Below are positions 41,038 to 50,115 of a stretch of DNA of 64,000 bases, piece by piece. Location: assembly GCA_036725345.1 (NCBI GenBank), contig DAIMEJ010000002.1:62001-126000 (forward strand). The letters run 5' to 3'. The position numbers and the translations under genes were made by a program. The stretch comes from JAPLJU01 sp036725345 (GTDB lineage: Bacteria > Desulfobacterota > Syntrophia > Syntrophales > UBA2192). The notes under the pieces are model-generated. The model was not told the origin of the DNA and made no database searches. It was given only the letters and a program-made list of their open reading frames with translations. Every line of letters starts with the position of its first letter. The stretch's first letter is position 1.

Positions 41038-41931
41038 ATGACAAAGCGATATTTCGCGTCCCTTGTAATTGTCGCCCTGGTGCTGCTGTTCGCCTCCGTC
41101 TCTAATGCCCGTGACCTCGACCCGATTGTTTCCACGGAGTGGCTGGCTGCCAACCTGAACAACCCCCGGCTCGTCGTGATAGACATCAGAAAACCCGAGA
41201 TGTACAGTGAAGGCCATATACCGGGTGCCCTGAGCGCCTATTATGGCATGTGGGTCTCCCCGATGGGTCAGAAGCATGCGGAATATCCGCCGGAAGACGA
41301 CCTCTTTGACGCCATCGGTGATTTGGGAATCCGTCCAAACTCCATGGTAGTGATTGTCTGCAGGACTTTTGCCTGTTTCTACCAGGTCATGGCCCCCCGC
41401 GTCCTGTGCACCCTCCAGTATGCGGGTCTTGACAATATTAGCATTCTTGACGGCGGTCACGAAAAGTGGGGCCGCGAGAAGAGGCCGCTCTCCACGGTCA
41501 TGGTGAAACCGAAGAAGACCGTATACAGGGGAAAGCTGAACAAGCAGCTCCATGTGGAAAAAGAATACGTGGCCAAACGCCTCGGGAAAGCGACGTTTGT
41601 AGATACGCGTGAGATTATCCTGTACAGCGGAGAGCAAAAACAGGACTTTGTGGAACGAGCCGGCCACATTCCGGGTTCCGTGAATCTCCCTGCATCGGAA
41701 GCATATACAAAGCTCGGCACATTCAAAACGAAAGAAGAGCTGGAAGCCCTGGTGGCCAATACCGTGGGCAGTGACAGGTCGAAGGAGATCATCACTTACT
41801 GCGATGCAGGCAAGTGCTGTCCCACCTGGGCCTTTATCATGTCGCATGTCCTCGGGTACAAGAACGTGAAGCTCTACGACGGCTCTTTCGAAGAGTGGAC
41901 AAAGGATCCATCGCTCCCGGTAAGCCGCTGA
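41038..41931 (+). CDS. periplasmic two-domain rhodanese (sulfurtransferase)
   Basis: 297 residues. Signal peptide ends near SNARD. First domain: VVIDIRKPEMYSEGHIPGAL with active-site loop VCRTFACF. Second domain: FVDTREIILYSGEQK, RAGHIPGSVNLPA and loop TYCDAGKCCPTW with a candidate catalytic Cys. It may transfer sulfane sulfur between small thiols in the periplasm. The partial gene at 1-139 is a paralogue by its N-terminus. It is monocistronic with its own terminator. Confidence 0.9.
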   Translation: MTKRYFASLVIVALVLLFASVSNARDLDPIVSTEWLAANLNNPRLVVIDIRKPEMYSEGHIPGALSAYYGMWVSPMGQKHAEYPPEDDLFDAIGDLGIRPNSMVVIVCRTFACFYQVMAPRVLCTLQYAGLDNISILDGGHEKWGREKRPLSTVMVKPKKTVYRGKLNKQLHVEKEYVAKRLGKATFVDTREIILYSGEQKQDFVERAGHIPGSVNLPASEAYTKLGTFKTKEELEALVANTVGSDRSKEIITYCDAGKCCPTWAFIMSHVLGYKNVKLYDGSFEEWTKDPSLPVSR

Positions 41932-41981
41932 CGAAAATCCCGGATCTTGCCGTTTCCGCAAGCGGCAGGGTGTGATCATAG

Positions 41982-42016
41982 AGCAGGGGCATTTCAGCCC
42001 CTGCTTTGTTGTTTTT
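41982..42016 (+). terminator. intrinsic terminator after the rhodanese gene
   Basis: AGCAGGGGC-ATTTCA-GCCCCTGCT followed by TTGTTGTTTTT: perfect 9-bp stem with a T-rich tail. Confidence 0.92.
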
Positions 42017-42037
42017 CAGCTGTTCACTCACCACTCC

Positions 42038-42886
42038 TCACTCTTTACTGTCTTTGTTGATCCATTTGTAAACCGGCAGGCGGCCCTTGAAGGCCGTTCC
42101 GTCCGGCATGACTTCCACGTCATGGCCCTCTATCTTTCTGATCTTGGTGAGGTAGGCAGGGACCTTCTTGCCTATCGTGGAATGGATGGCGTCTTCCACC
42201 CTCTTGAACTGCGAAATTTCAACGAGCGTCATGAGCTGGGGAAGGACCATGCCGAAATTCCCCTCTTCATAGAGATCGAGGGCCTTCCCGGGGTTGACCC
42301 AGACATGCTCCGTGAGTTCCATCCCGTCGTGCATGACCTGCTGGCCCTCGGGCGTCTCGGCCAGGAAGAACCGCACGTCGTAGCGCAGGGGCAGCGGCTC
42401 CGGCGTGATCCAGTGCGAAAAATAGTGCAGCCGGTCGAGGGGAAGGATGAGATCCTCTTTCTCCAGGAATTCCTGGAACTTCATTGTTCCGCTGTTTAGA
42501 GCCCGCCGGTAACCACAGAGCCTCTCCCTCTCTTCCTCCGTCCTTATGGAGACGGTTGAACCGTCCCGTCGGGTCGCAATCAGAATCCCCGCTTCTTCGA
42601 ATGTCTCCCTTATACCCGCAACCCAGGCCCCGATGGCCTTTTCGGCCTGCGACATGTTTGGAAGAATTTCGAAGGCCTTCTTCCGGTCCATGCCCCTGCA
42701 GAATCGCTCGACCTGCGGCGCATAGTCCTCGGGGTCGAGGATCCCCCCCGGATAAACATGATAACCCGGGACGAAACGGCTCGACCTGCTCCTCAGGACC
42801 ATGAGGACCTCGATGTCCCGGTCCGGGCCGGTTGGTTTCTCCCGGATGACCATCACCGTCGCGGCGTCCGTCGGTTTTACATACAT
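42038..42886 (-). CDS. NUDIX hydrolase (NUDT19-like)
   Basis: 282 residues. The Nudix box is split by a long insertion: VYPGGILDPEDY, then after about 38 residues GAWVAGIRETFEEAGI with the REx2EExG metal motif. This extended arrangement resembles NUDT19/RP2-type CoA diphosphatases, so an acyl-CoA or CoA substrate is plausible in this acyl-CoA-rich genome. Cytoplasmic. The ribosome site is weak (AAGTAAG). Confidence 0.85.
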   Translation of the reverse strand: MYVKPTDAATVMVIREKPTGPDRDIEVLMVLRSRSSRFVPGYHVYPGGILDPEDYAPQVERFCRGMDRKKAFEILPNMSQAEKAIGAWVAGIRETFEEAGILIATRRDGSTVSIRTEEERERLCGYRRALNSGTMKFQEFLEKEDLILPLDRLHYFSHWITPEPLPLRYDVRFFLAETPEGQQVMHDGMELTEHVWVNPGKALDLYEEGNFGMVLPQLMTLVEISQFKRVEDAIHSTIGKKVPAYLTKIRKIEGHDVEVMPDGTAFKGRLPVYKWINKDSKE

Positions 42887-42902
42887 TGTCTTACTTTCGA
42901 CC

Positions 42903-44087
42903 CTAGCGTTTTTCCAGAAGGGCCACGGCCTCGATGTGCTTCGTCTGCGGAAACATGTCCAGGGGCTGGACCACTTTTAACTCATACCCCTCCTCAACAA
43001 AAAAGGCAACATCCCTCGCCTGGGTGACGGGATCACATGCCACATAAACGAGCCTTCGCGGCGCCATGGCCGCGATCACGTCGAGAACGGCCTTATCGCA
43101 GCCTGTTCTCGGCGGGTCCATCACGAGGACATCTGCGGGTTCGTCCCGGGAAAAATCGCCCTCGAGGATGTCTTTCACATCGCCGCAGAAAAAAACGCTG
43201 TTCGGCAACCCCCTCAGGTTGTCCCGGGCGCACTTGACGGCGCTTTCTTCGATTTCGATGCCGGCGAAGGACCCGCACCGCTCGGCGAGAAACGCCGAAA
43301 AAAGACCGGAGCCGCAGTAGCATTCAATCACCCGATCCGCCGGCGAAGGCGCGCTCATGCGGATCACTTCATCCACAAGTTTTTCCAAGAGGGACGTGTT
43401 TGCCTGGAAGAAACCGTCTCTGGGCACCTCGAAAAGTCTTTCTTTGACCGTCCGCCGGACCCGGGTTTCACCCGTTTCACCGTTTTCCCCCGACCACAGG
43501 ACGAGCCTCAACTCCCCGGAGCGGATGTCCGCCTGTGCCAGGCCGCGACGAAAAGCGACGCAGGATTCGTTAATGGACTCATCCATGATCTCGCACCTCT
43601 CGATATCCAACAGCCTGCGCCCGCTCACGTCGAGAAAACCGATCACGGCGGGTTTCCCGGCGGCGGTCTGGACGTGATATTCGCCCTTTCCGCGGTAACC
43701 ATAGAACCGGGGCGACGGAATGATCCGGCCGACGGGCGGAGACCTCAGCCCGCCCACCCGTTCGAAGGCGTCGATGACCTGCTGTGTTTTGAGCTCGAGC
43801 TGTTTTTTGTAATCGATATGCTGGTACTGGCAGCCGCCGCATTTCCCGAAATAGCGACAGGGCGCGTCCACGCGGTGTTCAGAGGGTGTGAGGATCCTTC
43901 GCAGCCTGCCCCGGAGATATTTCTTTTTCACTTCACGGATCTCGATCTCCGCGACATCCCCGTCGATCGTGAAGGGCACGAAGGCGACGAACCCGTCGAC
44001 CCTCGCCAGGCCGTCGCCGCCGAAGGCAACGGTGCGGATCGCGGCCGTGAGCACCTGGCCGACTTTGTAGGGAAGCGCCTGACTCAC
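42903..44087 (-). CDS. RumA/TrmA-family RNA (uracil-5-)-methyltransferase
   Basis: 394 residues, GTG start. TRAM domain at residues 1-60, Fe-S cluster motif CRYFGKCGGCQYQH near 77-90, SAM-binding VIECYCGSGLFSAFL, DPPRTGCDKAVLD and catalytic Cys in VYVACDPVTQARD. It methylates a uridine in 23S rRNA or tRNA at C5; assignment to RlmD or RlmC cannot be made here. Ends 17 bp before the NUDIX gene start, same strand. Confidence 0.9.
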   Translation of the reverse strand: MSQALPYKVGQVLTAAIRTVAFGGDGLARVDGFVAFVPFTIDGDVAEIEIREVKKKYLRGRLRRILTPSEHRVDAPCRYFGKCGGCQYQHIDYKKQLELKTQQVIDAFERVGGLRSPPVGRIIPSPRFYGYRGKGEYHVQTAAGKPAVIGFLDVSGRRLLDIERCEIMDESINESCVAFRRGLAQADIRSGELRLVLWSGENGETGETRVRRTVKERLFEVPRDGFFQANTSLLEKLVDEVIRMSAPSPADRVIECYCGSGLFSAFLAERCGSFAGIEIEESAVKCARDNLRGLPNSVFFCGDVKDILEGDFSRDEPADVLVMDPPRTGCDKAVLDVIAAMAPRRLVYVACDPVTQARDVAFFVEEGYELKVVQPLDMFPQTKHIEAVALLEKR

Positions 44088-44237
44088 ATCCTCTCCCTTT
44101 TGCTCAACTTGAGCCTGTATATACCAGCAATCCCGGCGGCCGTAAATAGACGTACGGGGTGCGGATGCCTTGACATCCCTGAAAATTATATGCTATGCCA
44201 CCTGAAATTCCGTAACTCTTTGAAGGATGTGACATTT

Positions 44238-45086
44238 TTGAGCGACGGCGAAAAAAAATCCATGCTCTGTCCCAACTGCCGCAAACTCATCAGCCGGGAC
44301 GAACCCGCCTGTCCTTATTGCGGTCTCTCAAAACCCGGATGGGCCGTCAGGGAGAGGCTCCTCAAATTCTCCCTGCTGGACCCCGACCACCTCATCCAGG
44401 TCATCCTCTACGCGAACATCGCCTTCTTTGTCCTGTCGGTCGTGCTCGATGTCTCCGACCTGGGATTTTCAGCCAACCCCTTCAGATTTTTCTCGCCCTC
44501 TCCAAAGAGCCTCATCCTTCTTGGCGCCTCGGGAACCATCCCCATCGACGGTTTCGGCCGCTGGTGGACCGTTATCACGGCATCCTTCCTCCACGGGGGG
44601 ATCCTTCACATCTTCTTCAACATGGCCGCCCTCTGGCAGCTCGGGCCTTTCGTCATGCACGAATTCGGCGCCAGCCGCTTCGCCGTCATCTATCTCGCAA
44701 GCGGCATTGCCGGCTTCGTTGTTTCCTATTTCGCCGGTGTTTCCTTCACGCTCGGGGCATCGGCATCCGTCTGCGGGCTCATCGGGGCCATTCTTTACTA
44801 CGGGAAGTCACGGGGGGGCTATTACGGGCAGGCCGTCTACAAACAGGCCATGGGCTGGACCATCGGCCTGATTCTTTTCGGGCTCCTCGTCCAGGGCATC
44901 AATAACTGGGCGCACGGCGGGGGCCTTGTCAGCGGCATCGTCCTGGCTCTCATTCTCGGCTATCATGAAAGAAAAAAAGAAACGATGCTCCACAAGATCC
45001 TTGCCGGCGGCCTAATCCTTGTCACCGTGATTTTCCTGGGATCGGCGCTTCTGCAGGCCGTCAACATCCGTTTTTTCGCCCGGTAG
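44238..45086 (+). CDS. rhomboid-family intramembrane serine protease with N-terminal zinc ribbon
   Basis: 282 residues from TTG 44238 (AAGGA 11 bases upstream); ATG 44262 is the alternative with no clear site. A zinc ribbon CPNCRKLISRDEPACPYC precedes six to seven helices. Catalytic serine in LGASASVCGLIG and His in NWAHGGGLVSG are visible; the usual GxSG loop reads GASAS. It cleaves membrane proteins; substrates unknown. Confidence 0.87.
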   Translation: MSDGEKKSMLCPNCRKLISRDEPACPYCGLSKPGWAVRERLLKFSLLDPDHLIQVILYANIAFFVLSVVLDVSDLGFSANPFRFFSPSPKSLILLGASGTIPIDGFGRWWTVITASFLHGGILHIFFNMAALWQLGPFVMHEFGASRFAVIYLASGIAGFVVSYFAGVSFTLGASASVCGLIGAILYYGKSRGGYYGQAVYKQAMGWTIGLILFGLLVQGINNWAHGGGLVSGIVLALILGYHERKKETMLHKILAGGLILVTVIFLGSALLQAVNIRFFAR

Positions 45087-45133
45087 GACCGCGGGGCTTC
45101 GATCCGACCATGTTTTAAGAGAAAGGAGAAATT

Positions 45134-45628
45134 ATGAGAAGGTATATAAAGTGGCTGCTTATCGGTTGTGCGCTGGTGCTGTTCCTTGCGGGCTGTGCCG
45201 TCGTTGTCGGAGACAGGACGCTGGGAGTCGATTCCGGGAAGTTCATCTACACTGATAACGCCCTCTACGGCAATTATTACTACCCCATGGATGTCGTCTG
45301 GAATGCCTGCAAGAGAACCCTCTTCGATCTGAGGGCAACGGACGCGACCTACACCAAAAAAATCGCCTCAGGCACGATGGAAGGCACGGCGAGCGACGAG
45401 AAGATCCGGATCTCCGTGGAATACGTCTCCAAGAACGAAACGCAGGTGGCGGTCCGTATCGGCATGGCGGGGAGCACCCTCGGATCAAAACTCATCCACG
45501 ACCGCATCCGGGACAACCTCCTGAAAGAAGGCCCGTCCCCCGCCGAAAGCACGGAGAAAGCCCCGGCCGTGGATGAACCCCCCGCGGAGGCGAAGGAACC
45601 CGTCAAATCACAAGATCTCGGCAAATGA
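45134..45628 (+). CDS. DUF3568-type outer-membrane/periplasmic lipoprotein
   Basis: 164 residues with a signal ending in lipobox LAGC (Cys21). YPMDVVWNACKRTLFDLRAT and IASGTMEGTASDEKIRISVE match small DUF3568 lipoproteins. The C-terminal 35 residues are Pro/Glu-rich and disordered. Function unknown. It precedes the SfsA-DUF123 gene by six bp, so they are probably cotranscribed. Confidence 0.8.
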   Translation: MRRYIKWLLIGCALVLFLAGCAVVVGDRTLGVDSGKFIYTDNALYGNYYYPMDVVWNACKRTLFDLRATDATYTKKIASGTMEGTASDEKIRISVEYVSKNETQVAVRIGMAGSTLGSKLIHDRIRDNLLKEGPSPAESTEKAPAVDEPPAEAKEPVKSQDLGK

Positions 45629-45634
45629 ACGAAA

Positions 45635-46849
45635 ATGCCGAGCGCAAAAAAAACGGTTCGCACTTTTGCCGCGGCGTCCTTCCTGAACGCGCCCGGCATT
45701 GTAATCCCGGGACTCGAATCTGTCGTCAAAGCCTCGTACCTGAGGAGACTGAACCGGTTTCTCCTGGAGTGTGAGTGCAGGGGAAAGCGCGTGAAGGCCT
45801 ATCTGCCGAATCCGGGAAGGCTCTGGGAACTGCTCATCGGCGGAAGGACGCTTTACCTGACAGAGGCGCCGGACGGGAGGGCCACAAGGTACACGGTGCT
45901 TGCCGTCGAGCGTGATGGAATCCCCGTCCTTCTTCACACCCACCTGACCAATCGCGTGGTCGGGGAGCTTCTCCGTCGTGGAATGATCCCGGGACTCGAG
46001 GACGCGCGGGTCCTGAAACCGGAAGTATCCATCGGGAGAAGCCGGTTTGACTTCCTTCTGGAGGCGCGGGGAAGACCCTTCGTTCTGGAGGTCAAATCGT
46101 GCACCCTTTACGGGCAAGAGATAGCCATGTTTCCCGACGCCGTTACGGAAAGAGGGAGGAAACACCTTGTCGAACTTGCCGAAATCTCACGCAGCGGTAC
46201 CCGCACGGGGGTTCTGTTTCTCGTTCATTCGTCGAAAGCCCGTTATTTCCTGCCCGACTATCATACGGACTGGGACTTCGCGCAAACCCTCCATGACCGC
46301 AGGAAGGATCTTCTGATCAAGGCGGTTTCCGTGACGTGGAGGGGAGACCTTTCGCTCGGGCCCCGCGTCCGGGATCTCGAAATTCCCTGGCGTCTTTTTG
46401 AAAGGGAAGCCGCGGACAGAGGAAGCTACATTCTGATCCTCCATCTCCCCCGCCGGACAAATATCACCGTCGGGGGCCTCGGGGTGGTCGCCTTTCCCCC
46501 GGGATATTACCTCTACGCGGGATCTGCGAAAAAGGGCCTCCGGGCCCGTATGGCCCGTCACCTCCGAAAGAAAAAAAACTTTTTCTGGCACATCGACTAC
46601 CTGGCCGCTCGATGCGACGCGTCACTCGTCATTCCCGTCCGTACCGGTGCCGACCTCGAGCATGAGATAGCAGCAAGCCTCCAAAAAACATCCGAATGGT
46701 CCATCCCGGGTTTCGGTGCGTCCGACTGCGCCTGCAAAACTCACCTTTTCGGCATGAAATCCCACCCCTTGCAAAGCGAATATTTCATCAATAATCTTCA
46801 ATACTTTCGAATTGACCGCCTCAGCGACGCACTTTCCCCTCAAGTGTAG
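45635..46849 (+). CDS. sfsA: SfsA-DUF123 (GIY-YIG-like) fusion nuclease
   Basis: 404 residues. Residues 1-250 are SfsA: AYLPNPGRLWELL, nuclease-like RFDFLLEARGRPFVLEVKSC and FPDAVTERGRKHLVEL. Residues 255-400 are a DUF123 domain: GSYILILHLPRR, FPPGYYLYAGSAKKGLRARM, ARHLR and FFWHIDYLAARCDA. SfsA has endonuclease activity and a sugar-fermentation phenotype; DUF123 is a GIY-YIG-related domain otherwise fused to endonuclease III. The fusion joins two nuclease-type modules in one DNA or RNA processing protein. The ribosome site is poor. Confidence 0.87.
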   Translation: MPSAKKTVRTFAAASFLNAPGIVIPGLESVVKASYLRRLNRFLLECECRGKRVKAYLPNPGRLWELLIGGRTLYLTEAPDGRATRYTVLAVERDGIPVLLHTHLTNRVVGELLRRGMIPGLEDARVLKPEVSIGRSRFDFLLEARGRPFVLEVKSCTLYGQEIAMFPDAVTERGRKHLVELAEISRSGTRTGVLFLVHSSKARYFLPDYHTDWDFAQTLHDRRKDLLIKAVSVTWRGDLSLGPRVRDLEIPWRLFEREAADRGSYILILHLPRRTNITVGGLGVVAFPPGYYLYAGSAKKGLRARMARHLRKKKNFFWHIDYLAARCDASLVIPVRTGADLEHEIAASLQKTSEWSIPGFGASDCACKTHLFGMKSHPLQSEYFINNLQYFRIDRLSDALSPQV

Positions 46850-47041
46850 CGGATTTCTGTCGAGAATATTTCTGAAAAGCTTGGTTAGCACCCGGGCCCC
46901 AATTCCCCCATAAAGCCTGCCCCTGGGCGGCGAAAAAACCTTTTGAATGCCTGACATGGGCATCCGGTCAAGCTTCGGTTTTGACTTTTTCCAGGCGGTG
47001 GGCCATGAATGGGATCAGGAGAAACCAAAGGGGGAATGGAC

Positions 47042-47545
47042 ATGCGAACGGTTCGATTATCAGCAAAACCCCGTGTGATCGGGGTGATGGGAAGTCACAG
47101 GGGTGACACCCGAACACTCGAGGAGGCCTACCGGGTCGGAGAAGGGATTGCGAAAAGAGGTCACATCCTTCTCACCGGAGGCGGCGGGGGCACCATGCGG
47201 GCGGCTTCGGAAGGCGCCAGGAAGGCCGGCGGCCTCGTTGTGGCCGTTCTTCCCTCCGAGAGGCATTATCCCGCGAAGGGGTACCCGAACGATTTTGTCG
47301 ATGTACCGATTTACACGGGCATGTCGGATGCCCGAAACGCCATAAATGCGAAGACCCCGGACGTCCTCGTCGCATTGAGAGGCGGCCTCGGAACACTCTC
47401 CGAAATCGCGCTGGCTCTCAAGAGCGGCACGCCCGTGATCGGTCTTCGCTGTCCCCGATTTGAGATTGCCGGGGACATCGACGTGATTCGAGTAGCCACC
47501 GTCGAGAGCGTTTTTGAAGAAGTGGAGCGGATTTTAGGTCGTTAG
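47042..47545 (+). CDS. LOG/TIGR00725-type Rossmann nucleotide-binding protein
   Basis: 167 residues from ATG 47042 (AAAGGGGG seven bases upstream). GVMGSHRGDTRTLEEAYRVG, ILLTGGGGGTMRAASEGARK and LRGGLGTLSEIALALKSGTP follow the lysine-decarboxylase-like (LOG) Rossmann fold; the LOG motif PGGxGTxxE reads RGGLGTLSE. Function of the TIGR00725 branch is unknown; nucleotide hydrolysis is likely. Confidence 0.8.
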   Translation: MRTVRLSAKPRVIGVMGSHRGDTRTLEEAYRVGEGIAKRGHILLTGGGGGTMRAASEGARKAGGLVVAVLPSERHYPAKGYPNDFVDVPIYTGMSDARNAINAKTPDVLVALRGGLGTLSEIALALKSGTPVIGLRCPRFEIAGDIDVIRVATVESVFEEVERILGR

Positions 47546-47574
47546 AATTTCCGAGGTGTGAGCAGGATTTATCT

Positions 47575-48111
47575 ATGAGCTACAGACCGGACGAAAGCCT
47601 CGAAAACAGGAGGGAATACTCCCGGGTCGAAGCCTACATCCCCTTCGACGTCCGGGTCGTCCCGCCGGAGGAGCACAAGGCCGTGTGGTCGAGGGTTTCG
47701 GGCGACACGGCCCTGGAGTTTTCGAGCCTGCCCGATATCGAGGACAAGGCCCTTGCCGAGTGGTTCAAGATGCTCAACGCCAAGCTCGATCTCGTCACGA
47801 GCATGCTCTCCCTTCAGAGAGAAGGTTTCTGCTCTCTTCCCGTTGAGTGCGTGAACATCAGCGGCGGAGGCTTGAGTTTCTTTTCAAAGAAAAAATACGA
47901 GCTGGGCGACATCCTCGAAGCCAGGATGATCCTCAGCCGGTTGCGTTCTATCGCCCTCTATGTGTACGGAAAGGTCCTCCAGGTGAGAACCCAGGGCCAG
48001 GATCACCAGATCTCCATGAAGTACGTGGCCATGGATGACGAAATCAGAGAAGAGATCATCAAGTTCGTCTTCCACAGGGAGAGACAGATCATCCGGGAAA
48101 AAAGGAGGTAG
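47575..48111 (+). CDS. PilZ-domain c-di-GMP-binding protein
   Basis: 178 residues. The binding motifs are RREYSRVEAYIPF near residue 13 (RxxxR) and VNISGGGLSFFS near 98 ([D/N]xSxxG). A helical insert lies between them (LAEWFKMLNAKLDLVTSMLS). It is encoded 12 bp before motA, so it may act as a YcgR-like brake linking c-di-GMP to the flagellar stator. Confidence 0.85.
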   Translation: MSYRPDESLENRREYSRVEAYIPFDVRVVPPEEHKAVWSRVSGDTALEFSSLPDIEDKALAEWFKMLNAKLDLVTSMLSLQREGFCSLPVECVNISGGGLSFFSKKKYELGDILEARMILSRLRSIALYVYGKVLQVRTQGQDHQISMKYVAMDDEIREEIIKFVFHRERQIIREKRR

Positions 48112-48123
48112 AAAACCTCATCC

Positions 48124-48981
48124 ATGCTTGTCATTATCGGTGCACTGATCGTTGTCGCGGCGCTCGTCAGCGGCTTCCTGCTGGAGAAGGGCAATCTCTG
48201 GGTCCTCGTTCAACCGGCAGAAGCCATCATCATCTTCGGCGCCGCCATCGGCGGGTTCATGATCGCCTCGCCCGTGAAGGTCATGAAATCCGTCGCGAAC
48301 AGCACCCTCAATATCCTGAAGGGGAAGTCCTACTCGAAGGCCGATTACACGGAAGTCCTCATGCTTCTCGGGGAAGTCTTTTACAAGATCCGGAAGGAAG
48401 GGCTGATCTCCGTTGAGAACGACGTGGACAATCCCGCGAGGAGCCCGATCTTCAGAAAATACCCGAAGTTCTTCAGGAACAAACAAGCCCTTTCTCTCGT
48501 CGTCGATACGTTGCGGACCGTCATGACCACGAAGATAGAACCCCACGAACTTGAATCGCTGATCGGCGCCGAGTTGGAAACCCACCAAGAAGAGCTTATG
48601 GTGCCAACGAAAAGCGTGTCAAACGTGGCCGATGCCCTGCCGGGGCTGGGGATCGTTGCCGCCGTCATGGGTGTCGTTCTCACGATGCAGAAAATCGGGG
48701 AGCCCCCTGAAATCCTGGGCCACAGCATCGGCGCGGCCCTCGTCGGCACATTCCTCGGCGTTCTGATGTGTTACGGGTTCGTGGGTCCCGCAGCCCGGAA
48801 CATGGAATACCACGCCAACGAAGAGATCCAGTACCTGACAGTCCTGAAAACGGCGATCGTCGCTTTTGTCAGCGGTGCGGCGCCCCAGGTCGCCGTGGAG
48901 TTTGGAAGGCGCGTCATCCCTGTCAATGCCAAACCCTCCTTCGAGGAAATCGAACAGGCCATAAGACGGATCAAGAAATAA
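48124..48981 (+). CDS. motA: flagellar stator protein MotA
   Basis: 285 residues, four transmembrane helices (residues about 1-20, 33-52, 165-185, 200-220). ALPGLGIVAAVMGVVLTMQK holds the conserved Pro and Gly of the channel; the cytoplasmic loop carries FRKYPKFFRNKQAL. Its stop overlaps the motB start (TAATG at 48979-48983). It forms the proton- or sodium-conducting stator with MotB. Confidence 0.92.
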   Translation: MLVIIGALIVVAALVSGFLLEKGNLWVLVQPAEAIIIFGAAIGGFMIASPVKVMKSVANSTLNILKGKSYSKADYTEVLMLLGEVFYKIRKEGLISVENDVDNPARSPIFRKYPKFFRNKQALSLVVDTLRTVMTTKIEPHELESLIGAELETHQEELMVPTKSVSNVADALPGLGIVAAVMGVVLTMQKIGEPPEILGHSIGAALVGTFLGVLMCYGFVGPAARNMEYHANEEIQYLTVLKTAIVAFVSGAAPQVAVEFGRRVIPVNAKPSFEEIEQAIRRIKK

Positions 48982-49952
48982 TGGCTGAATCCGGAAGACA
49001 GGTCATCATCAAGAAGGTGAAGAAGCGCGAGGTCCACTACACGCACGGCGGCCAGTGGAAAGTCGCCTATGCGGACTTCGTCACCGCCATGATGGCCTTT
49101 TTCCTCCTGTTGTGGCTCATCGCCATGATCTCGCCGGAAAAGCGCGCCGTCCTCGCCGAATACTTCAAGAACTTCAGCATCTTTCAGGACAGCGGCACGT
49201 CGGTCATAGACGGCAAGGCCTTCGTCATGGAGGACTTGATTACGAGACCTGAAATCCGGCCGGAAGAATTCGGGAACAAACTCAAGCGGGCGGTGGAGGA
49301 GAAACTCAAGGACATGAAGGATCAGATCCTGGTGGACGTCATCGAAGGGGGCGTACGCATCCAGATTGTCGACAAGGAGGGGAACACCATGTTCCCCCTG
49401 GGAAGCGCCGAACCCACACCCAAGGCTAGGGAAGTCCTGGCCCTCATATACGAAAACGTGAAAGATATGAAGCAGAAGATTGCCATCGAGGGGCACACCG
49501 ATGCCGCGCCCTTCCGCGGGGATCAGATAACGAACTGGGAGCTTGCCACGTCGCGCGCCTCCGCCGCGAGGCGTGAGCTCGAGCAGCACGGCATCGAGCC
49601 TTCAAGGATTGCCCGTGTCGTCGGCTACGCCGACCAGGAACTGCTGATCAAGGAAGACCCGCGGGACCCGAGAAACAGGAGGATCAGCATCATCCTCCTC
49701 CAGGAGCATCAGCCGGCCACGGTGATCCAGAAACCCCTGGAGCGCGCTGTCAACAAGGGCACGGAGATCACGGGTCAGCAGGTGCAGACCGTACCCGCCG
49801 AAAAGGTGGCCGTCCAGGGCGACCCGGCGAAAGACGTCAAGAGCTTCCTGGCAGACCAGGAGAAAAAGTCCGCATCGGCGACAACGGACAACCGGAACAC
49901 CGGCCAGAAACAACCGATGCATCGAAGAAATATCACGGGCGCCTGGGATTAA
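48981..49952 (+). CDS. motB: flagellar stator protein MotB
   Basis: 323 residues. Single helix KVAYADFVTAMMAFFLLLWL contains the ion-binding Asp; a plug segment follows, and the OmpA-type peptidoglycan domain (IAIEGHTDAAPF, NWELATSRASAARRELEQHG, DPRNRRISIILL) anchors it to the wall. A Gln/Lys-rich disordered C-terminus of about 80 residues is longer than in E. coli MotB. The true start is ATG 48981, inside a longer open frame. Confidence 0.92.
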   Translation: MAESGRQVIIKKVKKREVHYTHGGQWKVAYADFVTAMMAFFLLLWLIAMISPEKRAVLAEYFKNFSIFQDSGTSVIDGKAFVMEDLITRPEIRPEEFGNKLKRAVEEKLKDMKDQILVDVIEGGVRIQIVDKEGNTMFPLGSAEPTPKAREVLALIYENVKDMKQKIAIEGHTDAAPFRGDQITNWELATSRASAARRELEQHGIEPSRIARVVGYADQELLIKEDPRDPRNRRISIILLQEHQPATVIQKPLERAVNKGTEITGQQVQTVPAEKVAVQGDPAKDVKSFLADQEKKSASATTDNRNTGQKQPMHRRNITGAWD

Positions 49953-50115
49953 TCACCCCTCTATCGCTCGAAACTCCGTATCCTCTCCATTCGCGGATTC
50001 CCATTCCAAATCCGGCATGTTCACAGTGTAAAGCTCTCGCGGGAGTGTCCCTCTGACGCACCGGCAGGCCGCGGGCGTCTTCCGGCCCCTGTTGCAGCGG
50101 TATTCTTTTAATCCC

